A stretch of DNA of 64,000 nt, taken from Panacagrimonas sp965216845 (GTDB lineage: Bacteria > Pseudomonadota > Gammaproteobacteria > Nevskiales > Nevskiaceae). Position numbers and translations under genes: made by a program. This document shows positions 41,682 through 50,321 of this stretch, in pieces. Every line of letters starts with the position of its first letter. The stretch's first letter is position 1. The stretch covers positions 1,116,001 through 1,180,000 of the forward strand of contig OZ244200.1 of the NCBI GenBank assembly GCA_965216845.1. Direction: 5' to 3'. The notes under the pieces were generated by a model, which saw only the letters and a list, made by a program, of their open reading frames with translations, was not told where the DNA came from and searched no databases.

Positions 41682-43445
41682 TTATTGTTTCTCAATCACT
41701 TTGAACTCGACGCGGCGGTTTTCTTCGCGGCCTTGTTCAGAATCATTGGTTTCAATGGGTGCGGTCTCGCCATAACCCAATGGACGCAGGCGTTCGCCCT
41801 GGATGCCGCGTCCCACCAGATAGCGTTTGACCGCGTTCGAGCGGCGCTCGGACAGCCCCAGGTTGTAGGCATCGGTGCCGACGTTGTCGGTGTGTCCGGC
41901 CACTTCCACCGAGATCTTGGGATAGAACGCCAGGGTGTCGGCCACGTCATTGAGGATGTCCTTGGAAGGTTCGGTGAGCCGGTCCGAGTCAAACTCGAAC
42001 TTGACCCCTTTCAGGATGAAGCGCTTATCCAGCGCGCAGCCGTTGTCGTCGACTGCTTCACCCGGACGCGGCGTGCGGCAGTCTCCTTCCAGGGCGCAAC
42101 CGTCCGGCAGCACTTTCAGGCCGGCCGGCGTGTTGGGGCACTGGTCCAGATGATCCGGGACGCCGTCGCCATCGGTATCCAGCGGACAACCGTCTGATCC
42201 CACCGCAATGCCCTTGGGTGAGTTCGGGCATTTGTCCAGATGATCCGGAATGCCGTCGCCATCGGCATCGCTCAGCGGACAACCCTGTGCATCGACCGCG
42301 ACGCCGGGCTTGGTGGCCGGGCATTGATCCAGATGATCGGGCACGCCATCACCGTCGGCATCCAGCGGACAGCCGCGTTGATCGACTTTCACACCCTGTG
42401 GGGTTCCCGGACATTGGTCCAGATGATCGGCCACACCGTCGCCGTCCGAATCCAGCGGGCAGCCATCGGCGTTGACCGGCGAGCCTTGCGGGGTGTTGGG
42501 ACACTTGTCCAGGTAATCCGGCACGCCGTCCTGATCCAGATCCTGCGGACAGCCGTTGGCGTAGACGGTGACGCCGGCGGGGGTGTTGGGACACTCGTCG
42601 TTGATGTCCAGCACGCCGTCGCCGTCCGTATCCTTGCCCTCGGCGCCAAACGAATAACGCAGGCTGGCACCAATGGTCTGGCCTTCAAAATCACCATCAC
42701 GGGTGGTGGTGATGCCCGAGTTTGCTTCGCGCGACACAAATTCGGGCGACTCGGCCGAGACAAAGCGGTAGTCAACCGACAGCGCCACTTGCGGGTTGAA
42801 CCAGAACGCGATGCCGCCGCCGGCCTGAAACACCGTGGTGTCGTCATCTGAGGAGTCGCCAAAGCCATCCAGCTCGGTGTTCTGCAGGCCGATGCCACCG
42901 CCGAGGTAGGGCGAAATCGCGCCCAGGTCGATATCGAACCAGACATTGGCCATGGCGCGCATGGCGCGCAAGGTGGCGCCGTCTCCGCTAGCCACCGAGC
43001 TTGCGCCACCGATTGAGGTGACCACGGCCTCGATGTCGTTTTCCGAATAGGCGAAGCTCAATTCCGGCCGCAAGCCACCCTGAAAGCGATAGCCCAGACC
43101 GCCGCCGCCGCCGAAGCCATCATCCATGAAGATGGTCGATGCGCCGTCTGCGGACGAGCCGGGGACCGTTTCCAGGGTGCTGTTGTTGCCCAGTACGCAG
43201 AGACCCAACAGTTCCAGCTGTAGCCCCAACAGCCCAATGGGAAGAACACATTCGTTGGGTGTGCCGCTGCTGACCTCCGGAGCCACCACGCTGATGTCGC
43301 CTTCAGCGTCGTCAATGTCCGAATAAAAACCTTCCAGGTTGAAGTACCAGCCCGGTTCACCACCGGCGTTTGCGGCCGCTGGCGCCGCGAACACGGCCGC
43401 CATGCTTGCTGCACACAAAACCTTGCGGAGTTCACGCATGCTCAT
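41682..43445 (-). CDS. OmpA-family outer-membrane protein with thrombospondin type 3 repeats (copy 2)
   Basis: A 587-residue paralog of the protein at 37372-38880. It has a signal peptide (ending AAPAAANAGG), a larger N-terminal beta-barrel-like domain (about 30-275, with a Cys-containing loop NECVLPIG...GLCVLG), six TSP3 calcium-binding repeats (about 275-455), and a C-terminal OmpA domain (YNLGLSERRSNAVKRYL). The start ATG at 43445 has AAGGAG 9 bases upstream. The shared C-terminal halves suggest local duplication followed by divergence of the barrel. It should anchor the outer membrane to peptidoglycan. Confidence 0.9.
   Translation of the reverse strand: MSMRELRKVLCAASMAAVFAAPAAANAGGEPGWYFNLEGFYSDIDDAEGDISVVAPEVSSGTPNECVLPIGLLGLQLELLGLCVLGNNSTLETVPGSSADGASTIFMDDGFGGGGGLGYRFQGGLRPELSFAYSENDIEAVVTSIGGASSVASGDGATLRAMRAMANVWFDIDLGAISPYLGGGIGLQNTELDGFGDSSDDDTTVFQAGGGIAFWFNPQVALSVDYRFVSAESPEFVSREANSGITTTRDGDFEGQTIGASLRYSFGAEGKDTDGDGVLDINDECPNTPAGVTVYANGCPQDLDQDGVPDYLDKCPNTPQGSPVNADGCPLDSDGDGVADHLDQCPGTPQGVKVDQRGCPLDADGDGVPDHLDQCPATKPGVAVDAQGCPLSDADGDGIPDHLDKCPNSPKGIAVGSDGCPLDTDGDGVPDHLDQCPNTPAGLKVLPDGCALEGDCRTPRPGEAVDDNGCALDKRFILKGVKFEFDSDRLTEPSKDILNDVADTLAFYPKISVEVAGHTDNVGTDAYNLGLSERRSNAVKRYLVGRGIQGERLRPLGYGETAPIETNDSEQGREENRRVEFKVIEKQ
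42090..42632 (-). repeat. six tandem TSP3-encoding units (copy 2)
   Basis: Six coding units of about 90 bases corresponding one to one with those in the paralog at 37785-38325. Unit order and spacing are conserved, including the second unit DLDQDGVPDYLD in both genes. Confidence 0.8.
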
Positions 43446-43746
43446 GAAACATTCTCCTTGAAGCCGAAATCGATCCCTACGGCGATAAAGTTTAACAGAA
43501 AATCACAATCGCACCGATGCGATTTTAAGCTGATTTTGGTTTCAGATCACACCGCCAGCCGAAAAAAATCACTGCCAGCCGGGCGGTCACGCCGCCAGCG
43601 CTTTCATGCATGATTCGCCGCCGGTGTGCGGTGCGTCCAGGCGCCCATGATCTGCTGAATATTTTGTGAACAACACAGGCCCGTCGTGAGCGCCTTGGTG
43701 GCGCATTCGGGCTAGGCTTGCGCCTCCCGGGTCGAGAGCGGATGAA
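43446..43746. other. divergent intergenic region with a palindrome
   Basis: This 301-base region separates copy 2 of the OmpA gene from the LOG-family gene. An inverted repeat AATCGCA-CCGA-TGCGATT lies at 43507-43524, about 60-80 bases upstream of the OmpA start, where a regulator could bind. Two AT-rich patches flank it. No gene is seen. Confidence 0.45.
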
Positions 43747-44454
43747 ATGAAACTGAGCAAGGCTTACGAGAATCGCGATTTTCTGCATAGCCGAGAGGCC
43801 CGCGCGATTCGCATTCAGTGCGAACAGCTGGAGCCGGAGCAACGTTTCGCGCAGCTTGGGGTGCGTCGCGCGGTGATTTTTTTCGGCTCCGCGCGCTTGG
43901 CGCAGGACACGCCGACCTGCCGTGACGCGGCGGCGCTGGGCGCGCTGTTTGCGGACTGGACGTGCAAAACCCACTCCAAGCCGGACCGGTTCTATCTGTG
44001 CACCGGCGGCGGGCCGGGCATCATGCAGGCGGTGCACGAAGGTTCGGCGCGCGTCGACCGCAGTCTGAACATCGGTCTGAACGTATCGCTGCCGGCCGAA
44101 GAGGTGCCCAATCCCTTTCTCGATCCTGATCGCGCGGTCGAATTTCACTACTTTTTCATGCGCAAGTTCTGGTTCATGAATCTGGCGCGTGCGGCGGTGA
44201 TTTTCCCCGGTGGTTTCGGCACGCTCGACGAGCTGTTCGAGTTGCTGACCCTGACGCAGACCCGAAAGTCATCGCCAATGCCCATCGTGCTGTATGACCG
44301 TACGTTCTGGACCGACACCATCAACTTCGAATCGCTGGCCAGGCGCCAGCTCATCGGGCGGGGCGATACCCGCCTGTTTGAATATGCCGACACGCCCGGC
44401 CAGGCGTTTGAGCTGATTCGTGATCAGCTCCAGCCGCGCACTTCGCGCACTTAG
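43747..44454 (+). CDS. LOG-family (lysine decarboxylase-like Rossmann) protein
   Basis: A 235-residue protein with the LOG-family signature: GGGPGIMQAVHEGS and PGGFGTLDELFELLTLTQ, the latter being the PGGxGTxxE motif. Members with known activity are phosphoribohydrolases that release free cytokinin-like bases from nucleotide monophosphates; the older name lysine decarboxylase is not supported. The chain is longer than short LOG proteins, as in nucleotide 5'-monophosphate nucleosidases of other bacteria. Natural substrate here is unknown. It overlaps the 3' end of the next, opposite-strand gene by 4 bases. Confidence 0.85.
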   Translation: MKLSKAYENRDFLHSREARAIRIQCEQLEPEQRFAQLGVRRAVIFFGSARLAQDTPTCRDAAALGALFADWTCKTHSKPDRFYLCTGGGPGIMQAVHEGSARVDRSLNIGLNVSLPAEEVPNPFLDPDRAVEFHYFFMRKFWFMNLARAAVIFPGGFGTLDELFELLTLTQTRKSSPMPIVLYDRTFWTDTINFESLARRQLIGRGDTRLFEYADTPGQAFELIRDQLQPRTSRT

Positions 44455-44693
44455 GGCGCGCTCAGGTCGTCGTCGAAGTCCAGATCAAGGTCATCGTCCA
44501 CCAGCCGCCGGAGTTCACGCATTTCCTTGATTTTTTCGACATCACGCCAGTCGCGACAGCGCTGGCCGGAGGCGGGTTGCTTTGGCTCGATGTGGCGGCC
44601 ATCGTCATCATCGATGTTGTCCTCAAACGACAAATCATCATCAAAGTCATCGCCTGACTCAGAAGCGGGTTTGCCCTTTTTCTTGCGCGCCAT
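44451..44693 (-). CDS. small acidic protein (PA3496-like)
   Basis: An 80-residue protein with a Lys-rich start (MARKKKGKPA), acidic stretches (SGDDFDDDLSFEDNIDDDD; DLDLDFDDDLS) and a central basic helix (CRDWRDVEKIKEMRELRRL). It resembles the PA3496 family of small proteins with a putative envelope integrity role, as recalled. The call is by pattern only. It is convergent with the LOG gene, overlapping by 4 bases. Confidence 0.6.
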   Translation of the reverse strand: MARKKKGKPASESGDDFDDDLSFEDNIDDDDGRHIEPKQPASGQRCRDWRDVEKIKEMRELRRLVDDDLDLDFDDDLSAP

Positions 44694-44815
44694 GATCGCT
44701 TGTGTTCGACAACCGGAAGGGTCTCGGCGCGCTTTTTATCAGGCTTTTCGAAAATCTGGAAGCGCCTGCTGCGAGTGCTTGGATTGCCCGATTTCATCGA
44801 ATCGTTGCGGTGGTT

Positions 44816-45442
44816 TCAAAATGCGGTCAAGCCGCGACGCCGTTCGCGACGAAAATCTACCGGATCATCCACATCCGCGAGCCGGCGCAACAGGGCAAGG
44901 CGATGTCCGGCGCCACGCAACGCGCGCTGGGTCTGCGCGCATTCGCGCCCTGAACTCCAGGCAATGTGGCGCAGGCCATTGCCCAGCCTGACGCGCGAAC
45001 CGATCAGAACATAGCCGCCGTCCGACGCCGGCTGCAGAACCACATCGGCCGGCCCTTGCAGCACGTCAAAGGCGGCTGCCAGATCAGCCGCCGTTAGCTG
45101 CGGACAGTCGGTGCCGATCAACACCACGCGTTGCGCGCCATCGGCGAGTGCGGCGTCGATGGCGCGTGCCATGCGCCGCCCCAGATCCCCGGTCGCCTGA
45201 GCCTGACAGGCAATTTCGAACTGTTTGGTGCAGCGCGCGAAATAGGGATGACGTGTCAGCGGCGTGGCGATCAAGCGGGTTTGCGCGCGGGCGCAGGCGC
45301 TGGCCGTACGCAGTGTTTTCCAGCACAGGGCGGCTTGAATGCGCGCCGCCCGACGTGCGCCAAGGCGCCGAATCAGCCGGGTTTTGCAGCGTCCGGGCAC
45401 CGGCGCACGGGCGAAAACCAGAATGCTTTCTTGAGGGGGCAT
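44816..45442 (-). CDS. TIGR04282-type glycosyltransferase (DUF2064)
   Basis: A 208-residue protein with nucleotide-diphosphosugar transferase-like features: an N-terminal ARAPVPGRCKTRL motif, the GTDCPQLTAADLAAAFDVL motif and PASDGGYVLIG. These match the TIGR04282 group named after arsenosugar biosynthesis, although most members have no proven role in arsenic chemistry. No ars genes lie nearby. The ATG at 45442 (MPPQESILVF) is chosen over a TTG at 45454. Substrate and function are unknown. Confidence 0.82.
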   Translation of the reverse strand: MPPQESILVFARAPVPGRCKTRLIRRLGARRAARIQAALCWKTLRTASACARAQTRLIATPLTRHPYFARCTKQFEIACQAQATGDLGRRMARAIDAALADGAQRVVLIGTDCPQLTAADLAAAFDVLQGPADVVLQPASDGGYVLIGSRVRLGNGLRHIAWSSGRECAQTQRALRGAGHRLALLRRLADVDDPVDFRRERRRGLTAF

Positions 45443-45508
45443 TGCGCTGTTCAAACCTGGTGGCGTGGTCGTGGATTCCGGCGCTGATATAAACTAGGCG
45501 TCCTTCAC

Positions 45509-45584
<76 letters not shown>

Positions 45585-45591
45585 AAACAAT

Positions 45592-45622
45592 ACAAGCCCG
45601 CCACCTGGCGGGTTTGTTTGTC
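45592..45622 (+). terminator. terminator of tRNA-Ala(CGC)
   Basis: An 11-bp stem (ACAAGCCCGCC / GGCGGGTTTGT, with one G:U pair) and an ACCT loop, followed by a T-rich tail, lies 8 bases after the tRNA. Confidence 0.7.
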
Positions 45623-45659
45623 TTTGCGTCTGTGATGGCGCGCGTCACCGGAAATGCTC

Positions 45660-46865
45660 ATGAACGTCAGTCGGCAGACCTTTGATGAGGTCATGGTGCC
45701 CAATTATCAGCCTGCATCGATGATCCCGGTTCGTGGCCAGGGTTCACGTATCTGGGACCGGGATGGTCGCGAGTATCTGGATTTTGCCTGCGGCATCGCC
45801 GTCACCGGCCTGGGGCACGCGCATCCGGCGCTGTTGAAGGCGCTGAACGAACAGGCTGCACGGCTCTGGCATATCTCCAACATCATGACCAACGAGCCAG
45901 CGCTGAAGCTGGCGCGCAAGCTGACGCAGGTCAGTTTTGCCGAGCGCGTATTTTTCGCCAACAGCGGCGGCGAGGCCAACGAAGCCGCATTCAAGCTGGC
46001 GCGCAAGCACGCGTTCGCGGCCGGGCACTGCGAGAAAAACGAAATCATCGCCTTCGACAACGGGTTTCACGGTCGAACGCTGTTCACCGTCAGCGTCGGC
46101 GGTCAGCCCAAGTACACCGAAGGCTTCGGGCCGCTGCCGGCCGCCATTCGGCATCTGCCGTTCAACGACATCGGCGCGCTGCAAGCAGCCATATCCGACA
46201 AGACCTGCGCGGTGGTGTTGGAGCCGGTGCAGGGCGAGGGTGGCGTCATGCCGGCCCAGGCGGATTTTCTGCAATCTGCGCGCGCGCTGTGTGATCAGTA
46301 CGGCGCCCTGTTGATTCTTGATGAAATTCAGACCGGAAACGGACGCACAGGCCGCTACTTCGCCTATCAGCAATTCGGCGTGACCCCGGATATTCTGACC
46401 ACCGCCAAAGGGCTTGGCGGCGGCTTTCCGGTGTCAGCCATGTTGACGCGCGCCGACATCGCCAACAGCCTGGCGGTCGGAACCCACGGCACCACCTACG
46501 GCGGCAATCCGCTGGCTTGCGCGGTGGCACTGGCGGCGGTGGAAGAATGCGCCAGGCCCGAATTGCTGGCCAATGTCCAGCAACGCAGCCAGCAGCTGCG
46601 CGAAGGTCTGACGCGGATCGGACAAGCCTTTGGCATGTTCGATCAGGTGCGCGGCATGGGCTTGCTGCTCGGTGCGCCCTTGAACGCGCAATGGCAGGGA
46701 CGCGCGCGCGACTTTCTCAACGCCGGACTGGAAGCTGGCATTTGGACGCTGGTTGCAGGCCCCGACGTGTTGCGTTTCGCGCCGCCGCTGAACATCAGCC
46801 AAGCGGACGTTGACGAAGGCCTTGGGCGGTTCGAGACAGCCTGTGCGGCCTTATCGCGCCGCTGA
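45660..46865 (+). CDS. argD: acetylornithine/succinyldiaminopimelate aminotransferase
   Basis: A 401-residue class III aminotransferase. PLP-binding motifs are FANSGGEANEAAFKLAR, ILDEIQTGNGRTGRYFAYQ and the Schiff-base Lys in TTAKGLGGGFPVSAM. It resembles ArgD, which acts in arginine and often lysine synthesis; other ornithine aminotransferases cannot be fully excluded. The ATG at 45660 has GGAAA about 6-7 bases upstream and gives the normal start; an ATG two codons earlier exists. Its 3' end overlaps the convergent suhB by 15 bases. Confidence 0.88.
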   Translation: MNVSRQTFDEVMVPNYQPASMIPVRGQGSRIWDRDGREYLDFACGIAVTGLGHAHPALLKALNEQAARLWHISNIMTNEPALKLARKLTQVSFAERVFFANSGGEANEAAFKLARKHAFAAGHCEKNEIIAFDNGFHGRTLFTVSVGGQPKYTEGFGPLPAAIRHLPFNDIGALQAAISDKTCAVVLEPVQGEGGVMPAQADFLQSARALCDQYGALLILDEIQTGNGRTGRYFAYQQFGVTPDILTTAKGLGGGFPVSAMLTRADIANSLAVGTHGTTYGGNPLACAVALAAVEECARPELLANVQQRSQQLREGLTRIGQAFGMFDQVRGMGLLLGAPLNAQWQGRARDFLNAGLEAGIWTLVAGPDVLRFAPPLNISQADVDEGLGRFETACAALSRR

Positions 46866-47657
46866 TTCGGGGCGAATCTGCGGTGCGGTAGGCTTCAGCA
46901 AATCCCAGCAGCTTTGATGCAGCTTGGGCGTTGCCGCCAGGATGTGGCCGCTGCGCAGGATATCGTCACCGTCATAGATTTCCGACACGATGCCGCCGGC
47001 TTCCTGCACCAGCACGATGCCGGCGGCAATATCCCAGGGCTTGAGGTTGAGTTCCCAGAAGGCGTCCAGCCGGCCGGCGGCGACATAGGCCAGGTCCAAC
47101 GCGGCGCTGCCGGCGCGACGGATGCCGGCGGTATGGCTGACCACGTTTTGCAGCATCGGCAAATAGGCGTCCAGGTTGACCGCGCGAATCGGGACGCCAG
47201 TGCCGATCAGCGCCTGATCCATGTCCTTGGCGCCGGATACACGGATGCGCCGATTGTTCAACGTGGCGCCGCCACCGCGCGAGGCCACGTAGAGGTCCTG
47301 GGTGCAAGGCGCGTAGATCACGCCGTGTTCCAGCCGACCGCGCACCTGGATGCCGATGGACACCGCAAAGTGCGGAAAACGGTGCAGGAAGTTGGTGGTG
47401 CCGTCGAGCGGATCGATGATCCAACGCACTTCGTTTTCGCCGGATTCGCCACCTTCCTCGGCCAGGATGGCGTGATCGGGGTAGTGGCGGTGGATCTGAC
47501 GGACGATTTCCATCTCCGCGCCGCGATCAATCTGCGTCACAAAATCGTTGCGGCCCTTGCGCTCGATCTTGAGCTGGTCCACGCGCTCGACGTTACGCAT
47601 GATGAAATTACCCGCGCTGCGTGCGGCGGATACGGCAATGTTGACCAAAGGGTGCAC
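46851..47657 (-). CDS. suhB: inositol-1-monophosphatase family protein SuhB
   Basis: A 268-residue protein of the IMPase family. Metal-binding motifs EEGGESGE, IDPLDGTTNF and WDIAAGIVLVQEAGG are intact. In E. coli SuhB also assists rRNA antitermination complexes. Divergent trmJ 68 bases away reproduces the enterobacterial suhB-trmJ neighbourhood. The last 15 bases overlap argD on the other strand. Confidence 0.93.
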   Translation of the reverse strand: MHPLVNIAVSAARSAGNFIMRNVERVDQLKIERKGRNDFVTQIDRGAEMEIVRQIHRHYPDHAILAEEGGESGENEVRWIIDPLDGTTNFLHRFPHFAVSIGIQVRGRLEHGVIYAPCTQDLYVASRGGGATLNNRRIRVSGAKDMDQALIGTGVPIRAVNLDAYLPMLQNVVSHTAGIRRAGSAALDLAYVAAGRLDAFWELNLKPWDIAAGIVLVQEAGGIVSEIYDGDDILRSGHILAATPKLHQSCWDLLKPTAPQIRPESAAR

Positions 47658-47725
47658 GGCGGGGCGGAAAATGAGGGTGCCCTTGCGGCACGGGTGAAAA
47701 CGGAGGAAGCGACCTAGAATAACGT

Positions 47726-48568
47726 ATGAACCAAAATCTCCACGCCATTGACAGCGCCACCGATGGGTCGCCGCTTAGCGGGGAAGCGCTGTTGGAGCGC
47801 GTTCGCGTTGTGCTTGTAGCGCCGCAACATCCGGGCAACATCGGTGCTGCAGCACGCGCCATGATGAATATGGGGCTGTCGCGGCTGACACTGGTGCGCC
47901 CCAAGCGTTTCCCCAGTCGGGAGGCGTTTTATCGCGCCAGCAGCGCAAAGTCTGTCGTGGAAAACGCGCAGGTGGTCGAGCGGCTCGAAGACGCGGTTGC
48001 CGATTGTGCCTGGGTGCTGGGCAGTTCTGCCCGCCCGCGGCATTTGGGCGACGAACCGCTGCATCCGGAACAGGCAGCAAGCGGATTGTTGGCGTCGGCT
48101 CGGACGGCGGCGTCAGTTGCGCTGGTGTTCGGTTGCGAAAGGACCGGTCTGACCAATGCCGAGCTCGACCAATGCCAGGCGCGCACCATCATCCCGGCCA
48201 ACCCCGGGTACCCCTCGCTCAACGTGGCGGCGGCGGTGCAGATTTATTGTTACGCCTTGCGCATGGCGGCGGTGGCGCCCACGCCGGTGGCCGCCAAGCG
48301 CGAACACCCCTGGTACGCGCCGGCAAGCGCCAAGCAGCTGGCGGACTTGCATGCGCATCTGGAGCGTGTGCTGCGCTTGACCGGGTTTCTGGACCCGGAG
48401 AACCCCAGGCTGTTGATGCGACGCCTGAAGCAGTTGGTGTCGCGCGCGAACCCGGATCTGAATGAGGTCAACATCTTGCGCGGGATTCTCACATCGGTGG
48501 AGCGCACCAAGATTCGCACCAAGCGCCCAAAAACACCGTCAGCCAAAACAGGAGTGCCTTCGAAATGA
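47726..48568 (+). CDS. trmJ: tRNA (cytidine/uridine-2'-O-)-methyltransferase TrmJ
   Basis: A 280-residue SpoU-type (SPOUT) methyltransferase with the knot motifs LVAPQHPGNIGAAARAM, LVFGCERTGLTNAELDQC and NPGYPSLNVAAAVQIY. It methylates position 32 of several tRNAs. In gammaproteobacteria trmJ normally precedes iscR-iscSUA or cysE-iscR; here it precedes two unknown genes, cysE and a remodelled iron-sulfur group. The stop overlaps the next start by 4 bases (ATGA). Confidence 0.93.
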   Translation: MNQNLHAIDSATDGSPLSGEALLERVRVVLVAPQHPGNIGAAARAMMNMGLSRLTLVRPKRFPSREAFYRASSAKSVVENAQVVERLEDAVADCAWVLGSSARPRHLGDEPLHPEQAASGLLASARTAASVALVFGCERTGLTNAELDQCQARTIIPANPGYPSLNVAAAVQIYCYALRMAAVAPTPVAAKREHPWYAPASAKQLADLHAHLERVLRLTGFLDPENPRLLMRRLKQLVSRANPDLNEVNILRGILTSVERTKIRTKRPKTPSAKTGVPSK

Positions 48569-48927
48569 TTCTTCTCAGCCTGGCCCTGGTGCTCAACCTT
48601 GCATTGATTGCGGGCATGTTCTGGTGGATGCGACGTGATCGGGAGCAACTGGCCATTCTGGAGGCGCGCGTGACCGCGCTGTCGCAGGCGCCGGCCGTGC
48701 CAGACGAATTTCTGAAGCTGGCGGCAGGCAGTCAGTCGGCCGTCGTCATTCAAATCCTCAATCCGGTGGAGCTGGCCACCAACAAGCACTGGGCGGCGGG
48801 CGCGCTGAGTCAGGTGACACCGCGGCTGTTGCGGCGTATGGTTCATCAGCAGGCCAGCAAGATGATCTCCGCCGAATTGCCCAAGTTTGGCGTGGTGGCT
48901 GATGTGAGAGTCATTGATGCTTCTTGA
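48565..48927 (+). CDS. small membrane-anchored protein of unknown function
   Basis: A 120-residue protein with one N-terminal transmembrane helix (MILLSLALVLNLALIAGMFWW), a short charged coiled-coil-like piece (RRDREQLAILEARVTALSQ) and a soluble domain with hydrophobic alternation (QSAVVIQILNPVELA, LLRRMVHQQASKMI, VVADVRVI). No family is recognised, but the frame is tightly coupled to trmJ by an ATGA overlap and to the next gene by an 11-base overlap, which supports expression. A link to the iron-sulfur genes downstream is only positional. Confidence 0.72.
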   Translation: MILLSLALVLNLALIAGMFWWMRRDREQLAILEARVTALSQAPAVPDEFLKLAAGSQSAVVIQILNPVELATNKHWAAGALSQVTPRLLRRMVHQQASKMISAELPKFGVVADVRVIDAS

Positions 48928-49372
48928 CGCTTTGAATATCTGTTTGTTGCTGATTGGTCTGGGCGGCACTGGCTGGATCGCCAACCAGCTACGGTCACAG
49001 CACACACGGGCGGTGCGTATCCGCCGCTTGTTGCTGCAGGCTCAATTGCAGCGCGAAGAAGCCGTGCGCATGCAGCAGATCGCCGAGCGGCTCATTGCGG
49101 CCCAGGGCAGGGCGGAAACGGTGGTGGCCGAAGGTGCGGAGCTGGTACGGGCGGTCCACAAGGGGCTGTCGCGGATTCCGTTTGAGGTGTTTGAGTCGAT
49201 TCCGGTTACGCGCGAGACGACCAAAATGGTGCGCGCCACCCACGACCTGATTTCCGACGGCGTCTTCGAAAGCTTCGGCGCACTGAACAAGGGTTTCGGT
49301 CTGTGCCTGCGCGAGGCGATCAAGGTACATCAGGCGCAGGTGCGCCATCAGTTGAAGGACTTTGACCCGTGA
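48917..49372 (+). CDS. membrane-anchored protein of unknown function
   Basis: A 151-residue protein with one N-terminal transmembrane helix (LLDALNICLLLIGLGGTGWI), a following amphipathic or coiled-coil segment (RRLLLQAQLQREEAVRMQQI) and a C-terminal half with GLSRIPFEVFESIPVTRE. No family is recognised. The ATG at 48917 follows the overlapped end of the previous gene. A 100-base gap separates it from cysE. It stands where many gammaproteobacteria have iscR, but it has no helix-turn-helix or Cys cluster and so cannot be IscR. Confidence 0.7.
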   Translation: MLLDALNICLLLIGLGGTGWIANQLRSQHTRAVRIRRLLLQAQLQREEAVRMQQIAERLIAAQGRAETVVAEGAELVRAVHKGLSRIPFEVFESIPVTRETTKMVRATHDLISDGVFESFGALNKGFGLCLREAIKVHQAQVRHQLKDFDP

Positions 49373-49472
49373 AACGCCGAAGCGCCAATGCCGCGTGATG
49401 GGATCGAACTTTTTCAATCCGTTGATGGCCACAGCGCTAAACTAGACGCCTGACCGCTTTTTGAGTCGCAAC

Positions 49473-50285
49473 ATGTTGTCCCGCATCCAGGAAGATATCC
49501 GCAGCGTTTTCGCGCGTGATCCGGCCGCGCGTGGCGTTTGGGAGGTGCTCACCTGCTATCCGGGCCTGCACGCCTTGTGGGGGCACCGTGTTTCGCACTG
49601 GTTGTGGACCCATGGCCTGCGTTGGTTGGCACGGTTCAATTCTCATTTGATGCGATGGCTGACCGGGATCGAAATTCACCCCGGCGCCAGGATCGGGCGA
49701 CGTTTTTTCATCGATCACGGCATGGGGGTGGTGATTGGCGAGACCGCCGAGATCGGCGACGACGTGACGCTGTACCACGGCGTCACGCTTGGCGGCGTGA
49801 GCTGGGACAAGGGCAAGCGTCATCCCACACTGGAAGACAATGTGGTGATCGGCGCCGGCGCCAAGGTGCTGGGCCCGTTCAAGGTGGGTGTCGGCGCGCG
49901 CGTGGGGTCCAACTCGGTGGTGGTCAAAGAGGTGCCGGCCGGTGCCACGGTGGTTGGCATTCCGGCGCGCATCGTTGCCGAATCACGGCAACCTTCCGCC
50001 GCGTTTGAAGCCGCCGCCAAGAAGCTGGGGTTTGATGCCTACGGCGTCACCAGAGACATGAGCGACCCGGTGGCCAATGCCTTTGCCGGCCTGGCCGAAC
50101 ACGTCGACAAGCTGGATGAACGGCTGGTGCAGGTCTGCCGGCTGTTGCATCAGATGGACTCGCGCATGCCGGAGCTGGAGCTGTCACGCTTCGAGTTGCC
50201 GGACTTCTGCAAGGACGCGCAGCCGTCGCTGGACTCGCTGGCTGCGGGGCAAGCGCGTCCGCCCGAAGACGAACAGCAGGACTAG
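49473..50285 (+). CDS. cysE: serine O-acetyltransferase
   Basis: A 270-residue protein with the CysE N-terminal helical region (WEVLTCYPGLHALWGHRVSH) and a left-handed beta-helix of hexapeptide repeats (IEIHPGARIGRRFFIDHG, GVVIGETAEIGDDVTLYHG). It makes O-acetylserine, the precursor of cysteine, which the desulfurases encoded just downstream consume. The ATG at 49473 gives the normal SAT start (MLSRIQEDIRSVF); an upstream TTG at 49461 is possible. The long C-terminal extension rich in acidic residues is typical of many proteobacterial CysE forms. Confidence 0.93.
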   Translation: MLSRIQEDIRSVFARDPAARGVWEVLTCYPGLHALWGHRVSHWLWTHGLRWLARFNSHLMRWLTGIEIHPGARIGRRFFIDHGMGVVIGETAEIGDDVTLYHGVTLGGVSWDKGKRHPTLEDNVVIGAGAKVLGPFKVGVGARVGSNSVVVKEVPAGATVVGIPARIVAESRQPSAAFEAAAKKLGFDAYGVTRDMSDPVANAFAGLAEHVDKLDERLVQVCRLLHQMDSRMPELELSRFELPDFCKDAQPSLDSLAAGQARPPEDEQQD

Positions 50286-50321
50286 GACGAACCGCCGGCC
50301 ATGCTCGGCGAACGCGATTTC

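Noticed and set aside
44816..45442. Arsenosugar synthesis role for the TIGR04282 glycosyltransferase
   Set aside because: No arsM, arsS or other arsenic genes occur nearby, and most family members have no known link to arsenic.
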